Origin: Anoplopoma fimbria
Lineage: Eukaryota > Chordata > Actinopteri > Perciformes > Anoplopomatidae
DNA length: 64,000 nt
Direction of reading: 5' to 3'
Assembly (NCBI RefSeq): GCF_027596085.1
Contig: NC_072471.1
Coordinates: forward strand, 6,550,028-6,614,027
Part shown: positions 39,883 to 56,085 of the stretch, piece by piece
How the letters are laid out: each line of letters starts with the position of its first letter
Position numbering within the stretch: the stretch's first letter is position 1
Program-made: the position numbers and the translations under genes
The notes under the pieces: generated by a model
Databases searched by the model: none
What the model saw: the letters and a program-made list of their open reading frames with translations, nothing else
Told to the model about the DNA's origin: nothing

Positions 39883-40721
39883 TACTGCTGCATATCAATG
39901 GGTGCCGTTCAAATTCCCAGGGATTATTGGAGGGAAAAAAAGGGGGAAAGAGAGAAATGATGCACGCTTCCTCGGATCGGTGACGACTGGGTGAGCCAAA
40001 TTCTGTTCTTATTATTATTATTATTATTTATTTTTCTTTCTCTCTTTGCTTATTGTTGAAGTGAGTGAAACAACAAGCTGCCGTCCTGTTTTCCTGCTTA
40101 TAGACAGTGTTGCCATCCAGAGAGCCATTGAGAAATTCATTCCCCGAGTTTTGACGGTGACGTGTGAGTGCATGGCCAGTGTTTTTCTCTCCGGAGAGAC
40201 GTGTCGATGTGTGTGGTGACAGGGAGGGAAAAGAAAAGAAAAGAAAAAAGAAAAAAGAAAAAACATGTAACAACTAAAAGTGTCTTCGTGTTGACTTCCA
40301 CTGAGTTGATTGCAATTCTTTATCGTCAACCGCAGCGGCGGACGTGCTCCGTCTACAGCCCGGTGATGGGCACGATACACATTCTGCATCCATCGATACA
40401 GATTCACCGCTGAGAGAGAGAGAGAGACACAGAGAGACACAGAGAGAGAGAGAGAGAGCGTGTGCGCTGAGGGGGAAATGCATTTTAGTGCAATAATTGG
40501 ATTTTTTGAAGACTATATCGGTGATCTCCGAAATGTTAGAAACAGCATTAAAAAAAAAGCATTAAAGGCAAGACTTGAGAGCAGTGTCGTCTAATTGCAC
40601 CGCCAATCACTCCACACCTTACATCAGTCTGAGTAACAGCACAATGTCAACCATCCAACGTCGAGCTATCTATAGAAACGGAGCTGCTTGATCACCATTT
40701 GTCAAGAAGCTACACTTTTGC

Positions 40722-40724
<3 letters not shown>

Positions 40725-40785
<61 letters not shown>
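40725..40785. repeat. (GT)30 microsatellite
   Basis: Uninterrupted GT run immediately before the 24-bp palindrome region. Confidence 0.96.
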
Positions 40786-40787
<2 letters not shown>

Positions 40788-40833
40788 ATGGGATGGGAGA
40801 GGGGTGGGGGGGGCAGTCGTGCGCGTAGAGCCC

Positions 40834-40857
40834 AGAAGAAGTAACGTTACTTCTTCT
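40834..40857. repeat. Perfect 24-bp palindrome (AGAAGAAGTAAC | GTTACTTCTTCT)
   Basis: The two 12-base arms are exact reverse complements with no spacer and centre on AACGTT. It lies 48 bp after a (GT)n tract within the GC-richer promoter-like segment. It could be a dimeric factor site or a cruciform seed; nothing more can be said from sequence. Confidence 0.85.
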
Positions 40858-41420
40858 AAGCGTGGAATAGCGAAGATTAGACAGTTTCCACGGGTCAAAC
40901 TCATATATTTGCCACAGTCGGCCTTTTCGATGCGTTATGGCAACAAGTGCCAATTCATGCAGGATCAATTCATCCCCAGACTGCTGCACACCCCGTAGTG
41001 ACGCCCAAGAAGAGAGCTTTAACACGGTGGTGTCAGCTGCTTTTATTCTATCTCTTTTATTTTTTTTATATATATATATATATATATATTTTTTTGGATT
41101 GTTGGTGTTTCCTGTCACCCTTAACATTTTTTTTGTTTTTTTTTTTTTTTTTAAACCAACTCCACTCCTCCTCCCCCCCCCTCTTTCCACACAAACTGGG
41201 CTCCAGTGCAGGGCGTTCACCACGCAGCTTGGTTTCAGCACCGCGGACAGCTCCCGGTGCTGTTTCAGGACCACGGAGAGCGCTCTCCCTGGATCTGTGA
41301 GGCCGATGAGCAGGTGCCAATGCAATCGTCTCTGAACACCGGACTGATCATCCTCTGCTGCAAAGGCGGATCTACCTGATAAGAGGGGGGGGGGCTCACA
41401 CGGGTTAAGGGGCCCGTGGA

Positions 41421-47984
<6,564 letters not shown>

Positions 47985-48330
47985 TTGGAACCAACAGCGA
48001 CGCGAGAGACATTTCTAGGCTACCCAAAAAGTTACAATTAACTTTCATGAACTGAAAACACACTGTGAAAGGGTTAAAGCTCTAAGATGAAAACACAGAC
48101 GACTTCCAGACCAGGTACACACCGTGGTAACCACCTGTCAATGTCATAAAGAATACCCTGCTTTATGGACTATTTTCATTAGCGATTGAGACAATGAACC
48201 CGCGTTCACAAGTTCTCAATTTCTCATAGACTTCTATACAATCTGACTTTCTTTTTGAAACCCCCTGAATGCTATTTGAAAGAACGCAAGTGTAAGGCAC
48301 TTCTGCATTGGCACTTATTATGGGGTGAAG
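47985..48330 (+). repeat. Teleost dispersed repeat, copy B (partial)
   Basis: It shares, in the same order and orientation as the copy at 16559-17120, GAACTGAAAACACA.TGTGAAAGGGT, CCACCTGTCAAT, CCTGCTTTAT, AGCGATTGAGAC, ATAGACTTCTATACAATC and AAGGCACTTC. The first third of the longer copy is missing, which suggests truncation or strong decay. Confidence 0.65.
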
Positions 48331-50623
48331 AGTTAGTTTTTTATTAAATATTAGAAATATTTGCCAAATTTCATTGCATCCGTCCAGGTGTTTGTCTGAA
48401 CCAAAGTGGTGGACAGAACTACTGGCCCACATTGCCATCCTTACAGCCATGACGCTAGGGTGGCTAATACAATGTGAGTAAAACTACTTTGGTTTGAAAT
48501 ATAATATAACAAAATATAAAATATATTTTAAATATAAGTTAAAAACGAAATTTGGTTGATTAAAAGGCATAAGTAAAACCATGCAAGACGTCTAACCCAC
48601 CAGATACCATGACTGCAAAATATCTTATTGTAATGACTCATTGTATTTTATGAATTCTGCAGGATTCCAAGGAAATACATCGTCATTAAGTAAGCTTTAG
48701 ATAAATCTGTCTGTGACATTTGATCGTGTGGGGAGTTTTATTTCTGTCAAACTGAGTCGGACCCGTGCCATGTCAGCTTCCTGGAATTGAAGCAGGACCT
48801 TCCAATGAATTTTCTCCTCCCCAGGTCTCACGCCACGTTGTTCCTCCGAGATAAAGGAGCGATGTCTCTGTGTGCAGTGGGCCCGACAGGATGGCCAATT
48901 TTATGATTCTCGCTCTCAGTTTAAAGGGGAGTCTGTACCCGGTAACAGTAAGGGACAAGAGCAGTGAGTTTGTGAAAAGAACAACGGGAATTAAATCAGT
49001 TAACTGGAATACTTCACTACTACTAATTACTTTTAATTGCCAACAAGTGCAGCTTAAGGACAGATTTCCTCCGTGACTCAAGGGTTCCACATACATAAGC
49101 GTGGTTTGGTATCGAGGAGGAACGCAAAAGAAGCACGTTTCATTGTGTTCTGACTGTGTTGACGACTGGAAAATATGGCTCATCGATTAAAGTGTCATAA
49201 TCATGGAAGCGTAATGTATTTATTTGAGAAAAAAAAGTTTTTCTGAACTTATTAAGGTTACTATCTCATAATTCTGAAAAAGTTTTCAGAATTAACAAGA
49301 TCATTATCTTAGAATTATGGGAAAAGTTAGTGTTTGCTTCCATGAAATCATATTCTAAAGAAAATGAGAGCTTCTCTTGGGATTTTAAATATATTCAAAC
49401 AGCAGATTTCTTTTTTACCCCCCATGTAAAATTCATTCTTTAATAATAACGTTAATTCAGAAAAAAAAAGAGCGTCTCTTTTTTTCTATGAAAACGTTTC
49501 TCATAATTCTGATTAAACAATCTTGTAAATTCAGAAAAAAGGGCAGATTTTTATCCATGAACACTTTTCTTGTCATTGTAAGATATTACTGTTACTGAAC
49601 TTTTTTCTCATGAAAACTTTTTGCATAAATTTGAGATAATTAACTTATTTTTTCTCAAGTGAATACATTTTGCATCCTAAAAAAGTCCTGGATGGGGCCC
49701 TACTCTTTGGCTCTCAACTGAATTAGTCAGGCCCAGTAATATAGCCATAGCACTGAGAAGCTGTGATGACACATTTAGCCTCACTTCTACAATTTCTCTT
49801 TGGCAACAACACACAAAAGGTCAGCCAAAGAAGTGTGAGTACATCAGGAGGAAATCATACACACATGTGAGGGCCTTTTCTGACATAGGCCTGCCACACG
49901 ACACAGGCATGAAGCAGCCTCTTATTTAAAAGACACAGAGGAACATTCCTGCTATATGCAGCAAAATGGAAAATGCATTCTTTTTCACGCATACAGTAGT
50001 GAGACAGAATTTGAAAAACACATCCGGAAACCACCACAGTTTAAAAAACCGCGTGCCGTAATTATGTTTCTATTTTTGGACATCTTATTGCTGCTTTTGC
50101 GTCTGGTCAGTAGGAAACGTCATAGGAACCATGTTCCGGCAAAGACAGATAAATTCCCACTTCTTCTTTTCATGTATATCATTAAAACAATATCAATGCT
50201 ATCACAGTCTTGTGTAAAGAAAATTCACGGAGGACTGTCAAAGACGAGAAGATGTCAAATGCGCATATCAATACAATTCACCTGTGTGTAAAATAGCATA
50301 CACATATTTAACGATACTTTTCTTCTCTACCTTATCATTCATTTCTGTATTCGTACACATGAGTATTATTGGGTTTGCACAAGAGGATGCCAGTTCAAGC
50401 TACAATCTAGCTACACATTTTTCCAGTTCTTATAGTTAAGACAGGCTTACATCGGCCGACACGCACGCATCAAGTGAAATCATCTTACGGGAAAGCAACA
50501 CTAAGAACACAGGATGTGTGCGAGTTCCAAGCGTCTGACTCAGAATGAAGTAATGAAGGATTGTTTATTTTAAAATGGCATTTACTTTGATTTTCCTCCA
50601 TAAACCAGAGCACGTTAGTTAGT
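48331..50623. other. Upstream flank of leptin
   Basis: Contains the degenerate CAGAATTCTG-type array (49225-49680). The last few hundred bases up to the ER4 site are unique sequence and are the natural place for leptin distal promoter elements. Confidence 0.5.
49225..49680. repeat. Degenerate array of TCAGAATTC/CTCATAATTCTG-type words
   Basis: AATTCTGAAAAAGTTTTCAG, TTATCTTAGAATTATGGG, AATTCAGAAAAAAAAAG and TTTCTCATAATTCTGATTA recur at irregular spacing on both strands. It resembles a low-complexity fish repeat built from CAGAATTCTGA-like palindromes. No coding potential is seen. Confidence 0.45.
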
Positions 50624-50639
50624 TGACCTGTAAAGGTCA
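50624..50639. promoter_or_regulatory. Everted-repeat (ER4) nuclear-receptor site upstream of leptin
   Basis: The sequence TGACCTGTAAAGGTCA consists of two perfect AGGTCA half-sites arranged tail to tail with a 4-bp spacer, 75 bp upstream of the TATA-like box. AGGTCA is the half-site for RXR heterodimers, ROR and thyroid/retinoid receptors. Two perfect half-sites are unlikely by chance at one promoter, but no receptor can be named from sequence. Confidence 0.45.
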
Positions 50640-50713
50640 GGCTCAGGTTTGAGTCGGGGGAGGAGAGAGAAGGGGGAATGGACCCGGGCAAGGCTCAAGT
50701 CCAGATCAGAGAC

Positions 50714-50721
50714 TATTTAAA
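50714..50721 (+). promoter_or_regulatory. TATA-like box of the leptin gene
   Basis: The sequence TATTTAAA lies 77 bp before the first leptin ATG. A start about 25-30 bp downstream would fall near 50745 and give a short 5'UTR of roughly 45 bases ending in exon 1. A non-consensus TATA box is plausible here but the start site is inferred only from spacing. Confidence 0.5.
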
Positions 50722-50742
50722 GGGGAGAAACCTGCAGAGAGG

Positions 50743-50748
50743 CACGTG
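50743..50748. promoter_or_regulatory. E-box CACGTG at the inferred leptin start site
   Basis: A perfect CACGTG palindrome sits at the predicted transcription start, between the TATA-like box and the ATG at 50791. CACGTG is bound by bHLH-ZIP factors such as USF, MYC and CLOCK-type dimers. The position makes it a credible proximal element, though a 6-bp match alone is weak evidence. Confidence 0.35.
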
Positions 50749-50790
50749 TCCTCTCTCTGTCATTCAGTGTTACAGGAGCAAGGCCAGACA

Positions 50791-51600
50791 ATGGAAAGAC
50801 ACAGGTAAGACTAACATATTATCTATATAGCAGACCATTATGAAGGAGACAGAAATAATGATTAAAAATGCCAAAATGCATTAGTTTGACTTGTATTATG
50901 ATGTTCTTGTCGATAATATAAGTGATTTTTTTTTATTTTTTTAGGATGCACATCTTTCTGGCTCTTCTCTATGTCTCTCTTGTAGCGGCTCCTGGGAGCT
51001 CAAGTCTTCCAACAAATGGAGGATCCATCAGAAATTCCATACACAGCATAATAAACATTGCTCAGATAACACTGGTGCACATTAAGAAACTACAGACAAG
51101 GGTATGCCTATAATAATATGAACACAAGTTACCAGTTGTTGCACAGAGGAATCTAAAATCATATGTATCCTGCTTTATTCATTTAAAAAAAAAAAAAAAA
51201 AGATATGTTATCCGCCTGGTAATAACAAGCTTAGGGTAGGGTAAAACTAATCAAGTTCACATGTCCTTCTTTTCTTTAGATGCCGGTGTCTCAACAGATA
51301 GAAACCAAAACTCCTTCCATTCAGGGACTAACTAGTATCAGCCATGATCTTGGACTTTTGGATAATGATCTGCGGAGCCCTCTCACGGAGCTCTTCATCC
51401 AGATCCAGGCCGATGTCTCCAGCTTGGAGGGACGGGTGCGCTCCCTCGCGCTGACAATGGACTGTCCCATCGCGGCCAGACCCGGAAGAGAGCCCAGCGA
51501 CAATTTGTTCCCCGACAGTCAACATCACCTGACTCTGACCAAGGCGCAGCACTACCTGGAGGAGTTTCTCCTCCACAAGGACAAACTCAAGGTCTGCTGA
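50791..51600 (+). CDS. lepb: Leptin precursor, three coding segments (probably leptin-b)
   Basis: Leptin is a secreted four-helix-bundle class I cytokine that signals energy status through the leptin receptor and JAK/STAT. Coding segments are 50791-50804, 50945-51101 and 51280-51600; introns are GT-AG (140 and 178 bp) and the join is in frame, giving 163 residues, the usual leptin size. Residues 6-25 (MHIFLALLYVSLVAAPGSSS) look like a signal peptide. The mature chain begins near SLPTNGG and carries a helix-A segment (IINIAQITLVHIKKLQ), the family GLTSI motif and only two cysteines: Cys119 (LTMDCPI) and the C-terminal Cys163 (KLKVC). That is the single leptin disulfide. The second intron is phase 0 after the helix-A segment, as in mammalian LEP. 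Start: the ATG at 50791 adds MERHR before the hydrophobic core; the in-frame ATG at 50946 in exon 2 would give 158 residues and an equally good signal peptide. Leptin identity is strong. The lepb rather than lepa call rests on remembered percomorph sequences and is less certain. Confidence 0.88.
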
Positions 51601-52198
51601 GAAATCCACACTAATAGCACAAGTATGATAAGCCTTTCCATAAAGCAAATATAAAGTCAGCAGGTTATTTGCAAAAAAATAGCTCAGTGTAATCAACAAT
51701 GTAATTTGTCTTTGCATATACTATTTTACTTTTATATTTCTGCAAAAATGCTCTTCCTTTGGTTTGCTAAACATTTTGCATGTAATGCAAGTAGCTCTTG
51801 ACTTGCATATTTATGTATGACAAAGGTTATAAAGTTTGAAAAAGATTGGAACTGTAGCTTTATTGTGTATCATTTTTGCAGGGGGTATTTTGATTACGTA
51901 ATGGAGCAGAAACATTGAGCCTGGCCTACGGTTGCTAGGAAGTGACAATGTTTAGCTGAAATGTCATTTGTTAAGTCCCACTTTGCTATAAAGACAAATA
52001 TATGTTACATCCTGACTTTCATACACTGTTCCTCATCATTTCTTAAGAAGACAATGAATAAGAAATTACGCAAATTATACAAATTTAGTTTCCTACAGAG
52101 GTCATTTGTCAAAAGCGCAAGAATGTGTCAGTAACAGCTGAACTCTGACTCACATAAGATCTCACCAATACCAACGTCATCATGCAGTGCGGCTTTGT

Positions 52199-52200
<2 letters not shown>

Positions 52201-52242
<42 letters not shown>
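52201..52242. repeat. (CA)21 microsatellite downstream of leptin
   Basis: Uninterrupted CA run 600 bp after the leptin stop codon; possibly within the transcribed 3' region if the poly-A site is the AATAAA near 52649. Confidence 0.95.
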
Positions 52243-52243
<1 letters not shown>

Positions 52244-52689
52244 CTGTAAAGTATTACAGTACACTAATCACCTCATTCATCACACATTAGATCTACAAAA
52301 GCAACTAGTGAAGAGCAGGGAGTGCTCACAGCTGCATTTTATGCTTTAGCGAAGACACGAGGATTGATTTTATATTTATGCTCACATTCATCACGCACTG
52401 ATTGACGTTACAATGAAGGGAAAATAATTCAATTCGGGATGAATTTAGAAAGAAGCGTCTGTGCGAAAGATGGTCAGTCACTGCTGTACATTCCACATAT
52501 GGGGATGTAAAAAAAAAAAAAAACTAGTATTGGTAATATGCACTCAGCAAACTCACCATTTAGAACAGGGGTAGCAATACAATCACACTGTAGAGTACAC
52601 ACAGTAGGCGATCTGTTTAAATAAGCACAAATCCATGACCAAACAAGAATAAAGTTTGATTATTTACAAGTCTTATAATGAGTATGATT

Positions 52690-52840
52690 CTGAAATGAGT
52701 CATTCTGCACTATGAGTACTCTTGCTTTTGTTACTTATTAAGTCATTTTTGAATACTTTTGGACTTTCACTTTTAACAGTGTTTTCAAACTGCAGTATTG
52801 CTTCTCTTACTTAAGTAAAAATGTACATTTGTAAGACAAC
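52690..52840 (-). repeat. Teleost dispersed repeat (ACTCAAGTAC family), copy 2
   Basis: On the plus strand this reads CTGCACTATGAGTACTCTTG, TTTGGACTTTCACTTTTAAC, CTGCAGTATTGCTTCTCTTA and CTTAAGTAAAAATGTA. That is the reverse-orientation pattern of the repeat at 60186-60410, but more decayed. It lies between leptin and the TMEM53-like gene. Confidence 0.45.
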
Positions 52841-52901
52841 TCAATTTAAAACAGAACTGACTGTTTTGTGTGGTCTCAGATTTAATCGCAGTACATAATT
52901 T

Positions 52902-52917
52902 GGCCAGCAGGTGTCGC
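52902..52917 (+). promoter_or_regulatory. Weak CTCF-like motif between leptin and the TMEM53-like gene
   Basis: GGCCAGCAGGTGTCGC fits the CTCF core with one changed position (GTC for GGC). It lies between the two convergent genes. Weak on its own. Confidence 0.3.
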
Positions 52918-53467
52918 TGTTTTCTACTAGCATTAAATGCATCGAAACAGTTTTGTCAACTGAACTGCGTCACAGTGCGTCAGAAAGCAGTTTCCCTGCA
53001 ACATTTAAAGTTTACTAGTGTGCACTTTCGTAACATAAGCCCAGTCACTCACCTTTCTTCTAACCTCCTGGCAGTGTCGGCCATGTTTTGCTCCACCTGC
53101 TTTAAAATCAACTTTTTTTTTTTAATACCCAGTTCAGATAATGGAGACTCACCTGAGGTTTCCTGACATGCTCCTGTGACGTCAGCTCTGCATGCCCATG
53201 ATGAACACCCATATATTAACAGCACCCGAGTTTCTCCCTCTCATTTCTGCTTTTTAGCTGCCCGACATTATGCCTGTTCAAAAGTGCTTGTGGCCTAACC
53301 TGTTATCTTTAGAATTCCACGGTTCACCCTCACCAACAAACAAATCCCATCATGCACTATGGGAATCTATGCGGGTTTTATATGAACGTATTGTTGCTTC
53401 TCTGCTGAAATAAATACAGGAAACAAAAAAAAATAAGACAATGAAATTCACATTAGAGCTCTAAACA

Positions 53468-53473
53468 TTTTAT
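53468..53473 (-). terminator. Poly-A signal (AATAAA) for the TMEM53-like gene
   Basis: Reading the minus strand, AATAAA occurs about 370 bp after the stop codon at 53840. I saw no nearer AATAAA on that strand. It is the likeliest 3' end, inferred from spacing. Confidence 0.4.
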
Positions 53474-53839
53474 TCCACATATTGTGCAAAAACAGATCTG
53501 GTTTCCAGGTGCAAACAACCAGATCTGGTATTAAGGTGCAACAACAATTCATTAAAGAACACTTCCTGTGCAATGAAAGCACCACGTGACCCCACAGTAA
53601 TCAATGAAATAGTGCATATCACTTTAAATGTAACATTTGTTGAAATCAAAAACAACAACAATCAAACAATTGAGGATGCTTAAAAAGGAGAGACAAAACA
53701 TCTTTTGTTTAAATGACACCATTAATCATGCTACAGATGCAAGATAAAAAGATTCCAGTAAATTATCTCTGAAATCATAAAGCGTCATGCAAAAAAAAAA
53801 AAAAAAAAAGTAAAACGAAACATTCACTCCCCGAACGGT

Positions 53840-55795
53840 TTAAATATTTGCTTTGAGGGAGGAAATGGGAAGGGAGTTCAAGAATTTTTCCAGTGTAGAG
53901 AGGTATTCTTCCGGGTGGCATCGCAAGTGGGCGGCATGTTTCGACTCCTTCCACTTCTTGCTCTCCACAGTCACGCCCCTCTTCCTCCAGTGGTCGATCA
54001 ACTTCCCCACGTCAGCCGGGTTGCACAGGGCGTCGTTTTCACTGAAGAAGAAGAGGGCTGGTGTGGTTATTGGGCTGTTGTGGAAAACCTGGATGCCGTT
54101 GTTGTAGAAGTCTGCTGTGTGTGATTTGAAGAGCCAGAAGTAAAGCATTGCGGCGTTTTTGACAAAGCTCTCAATCCGGGGAAACAGAGTCTTGCCAAGA
54201 CCTGAATAACAACAAGAGAAAGAAAATAATCAAAAGGGTTAATATTTCATAATTAAGTGTACAATTACATATGTACATACACAAAACATGTATAGGGCTT
54301 AATGTCAATTCTTTACGGGTGCCGACAGAAATGTGTCTTGCCACTCCTACGTTAACGGGTGTCATTTTCCTATAATTTCTAAATCAGATTTATGGATGTT
54401 TATTAGTGATGGACATCAGAGGTACTGATGTTCTTTAACCAAATATGCAGATGTTTTGATGTATCATTTAAGATGTTTTTCATGAAAAAAGCCAAACATT
54501 ACATAGTTCCAGTTTCTTAACTGAGAGAATCGGCTGCTTTAAACATCTGTGGGTTTTGGACTGTTGGTAGAATAAAGCTTAATATTTGTATCACCTTGGT
54601 ATCTGTTCAACGGTAATGGGTACTTTTCACTGTTTTGTAGATCAAAAGATGAAATCGAGTAAATAATCAGCAGATAAACTTGAATGAAAATTGTAAGGTG
54701 CAGCTTTAGTCAATTACTTAACAGCAATGTTGCTCATTGAATAAGAAATCTTATCATTAATTGAGCAAAAATGTCACAGTTCTGGCTTCTTAAGCTTTGG
54801 CATTTGCTACCTTTAGTTTCTTTATATTATAATAAATTCAATATATTTGGGTTTTGGACTGTGTTTTTTATTCTTCTTCAAACATTGCCTTGGTGTCTGG
54901 GAAACAGTGATGGGAATTTTACACCATTTTGGGTTACTTTTGGGGCTAAATTATGCTGGAAAAAGCCTTAGATAAATATGAACTGTATAAACCGTTTGCA
55001 ACCACTAGCTGGGTTAGAAACAAGCTGCCACAAATAGTTCCTGGACCCCTGACTTGAGCAGTGTGTCAGCTGGCTAATGTATTTAAAGACATTGAAACAC
55101 ATCCAACACCAGAGGTAACCTGAGGTGAATCAAACTCGCTCACCTATCGCCATGTGCTCCAGAGAGCCAACCACCAAGCTGTCATAGATGTGCCCCTTCA
55201 CCCTCTGGGCCAGGTCTGTGTGTTGTTTCCCTCTTTGAGCAATGTGGGTGAGTGTCTGGGTGAAAGTGAAGCCTCCGATGGAAGAGGCGTGGACCAGCAC
55301 CGCCCTTCCGGAGAACTGAGGCTGCTCCAGGACCTTCAACACCTCCAACCCGTAGTCGAGCCCCCATCGAGGCCACAGGAAGTGCATTACTTTGCTCTGG
55401 ACCAGGAGGACGTCCATGCCCCGGTCCAGGTAGAGGTCCCTGTACTTGCCCATCCCCGCTGGCTGGGCGCCGAGCCAGGAGAAGAAAAGAAGAAGAGGAC
55501 GCGAAGAGAGTGGACAGTCTGATTGGTTTTGGGGGGAGGGGTGTGGGGGGGAGGGTGAATCTGAGAGCAAAGGAGAGGAGGAAGGATCTGCAGAGGAGGA
55601 GGAAGGATCTGCAGAGGAGTCGTCGTCGCTGAGGGGGGGTGGGGGGGAGGGGTGGCAAAGAGCAGTGGAGGTTTGATGGTCTTTGGCAGCACATGAAGCC
55701 CGTTCCCCTGACCCCGAGCACGGAGTGTAATAATAAGTTATGCCGTCGCTGATCCTCGTGGCTATGAACCTCGCTCCAGTGACTTGTTCAGACAT
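53840..55795 (-). CDS. TMEM53-like DUF829 (alpha/beta-hydrolase-type) protein, two exons
   Basis: Exon 1 runs 55795-55144 and exon 2 54201-53840 on the minus strand. The intron (55143-54202) begins GTGAGC and ends TTATTCAG, splits Gly218 in phase 1, and the join is in frame for 337 residues. The body resembles the TMEM53/DUF829 (PaxU-related) family: a SWLGAQ strand-loop near residue 106, a nucleophile-elbow-like HASSIGG at 169-175, a hydrophobic segment in early exon 2, then SENDALC with Asp274 and HAAHL with His309, which are candidate acid and base residues. The elbow is not a textbook GxSxG, so hydrolase activity is uncertain. Residues about 48-100 are an unusual Ser/Pro/Asp-rich insert containing an in-frame tandem duplication. 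An AATAAA on the minus strand at 53473-53468 could serve as the poly-A signal. A pyrimidine-AG just upstream of the ATG suggests a further non-coding exon. The gene converges with leptin. I recognise the family, not the exact orthologue. Confidence 0.82.
54470..54945. repeat. Two direct copies of a teleost dispersed repeat in the TMEM53-like intron
   Basis: Copy one covers about 54470-54710 and copy two about 54759-54945, in the same orientation. Both contain GGGTTTTGGACTGT (54551-54564 and 54849-54862) followed by related CCTTGGT.TCTG and AATGGGTACTTTTCAC / GATGGGAATTTTACACC words. I recognise this as a common fish interspersed repeat, often ending in an AATAATCG-type motif. Its class is not clear to me. 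Confidence 0.6.
55561..55622 (-). repeat. In-frame coding minisatellite in the TMEM53-like gene
   Basis: A 21-bp unit (core AAGGATCTGCAGAGGAGG on the plus strand) is repeated with about two copies plus flanking partial copies. On the minus strand it encodes the repeated SSADPSSS stretch. Because the unit is a multiple of three, copy changes would keep the frame. Confidence 0.6.
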
Positions 55796-56085
55796 GGTTG
55801 TTTCACTCCTGAAGAGACTGGAACAAATTACAAACCACAGTCATTCCCACAGTCTGAGAGAAAAGATAGAGAAATATACACGTTTCTGCTGAGACTCTGA
55901 AAAATGAAAGGCTGGGTAGTGCAGTTTTTTTTTAGATGTTAAAAAAAACATTTTAAACATTTAAATACCATTGCCAATATTACTCCCAATATCGTGCACA
56001 ATATTACTTTGCTGTTTAAATTTCTACATTTTACTGTTGTTTTTTAATCTGAGGTTGTTGTTATTTAAATTTACATTATATTTAC

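Larger units (their letters stand above)
39600..41420 (+). promoter_or_regulatory. Promoter/5'UTR-like segment without a recognised gene
   Basis: This stretch is GC-richer than its surroundings. It contains a full CRE palindrome TGACGTCA (39615-39622), purine-rich GA tracts (40412-40458), a 24-bp palindrome, and poly-G and (GGT)n runs, followed by a CG-containing block at 41200-41340. Such a mix is typical of first non-coding exons of vertebrate brain-expressed genes. I found no convincing coding exon in either direction; short ATG frames inside are not conserved-looking. The orientation is a guess. Confidence 0.3.
51601..53467. other. Intergenic space between convergent leptin and TMEM53-like genes
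   Basis: Holds the leptin 3'UTR (end not certain; nearest AATAAA near 52649), the (CA)21 tract, a poly-A run (52509-52522), a dispersed repeat copy and a CTCF-like motif. No further gene. Confidence 0.6.

Noticed and set aside
40702..41325. 207-codon minus-strand frame
   Set aside because: It runs through a (CA)n tract, poly-A and (TA)n sequence; composition-driven, not a gene.
49956..50291. 111-codon frame upstream of leptin with a Leu-rich segment
   Set aside because: No flanking splice sites that join to leptin, no recognisable family, and AT-rich composition.
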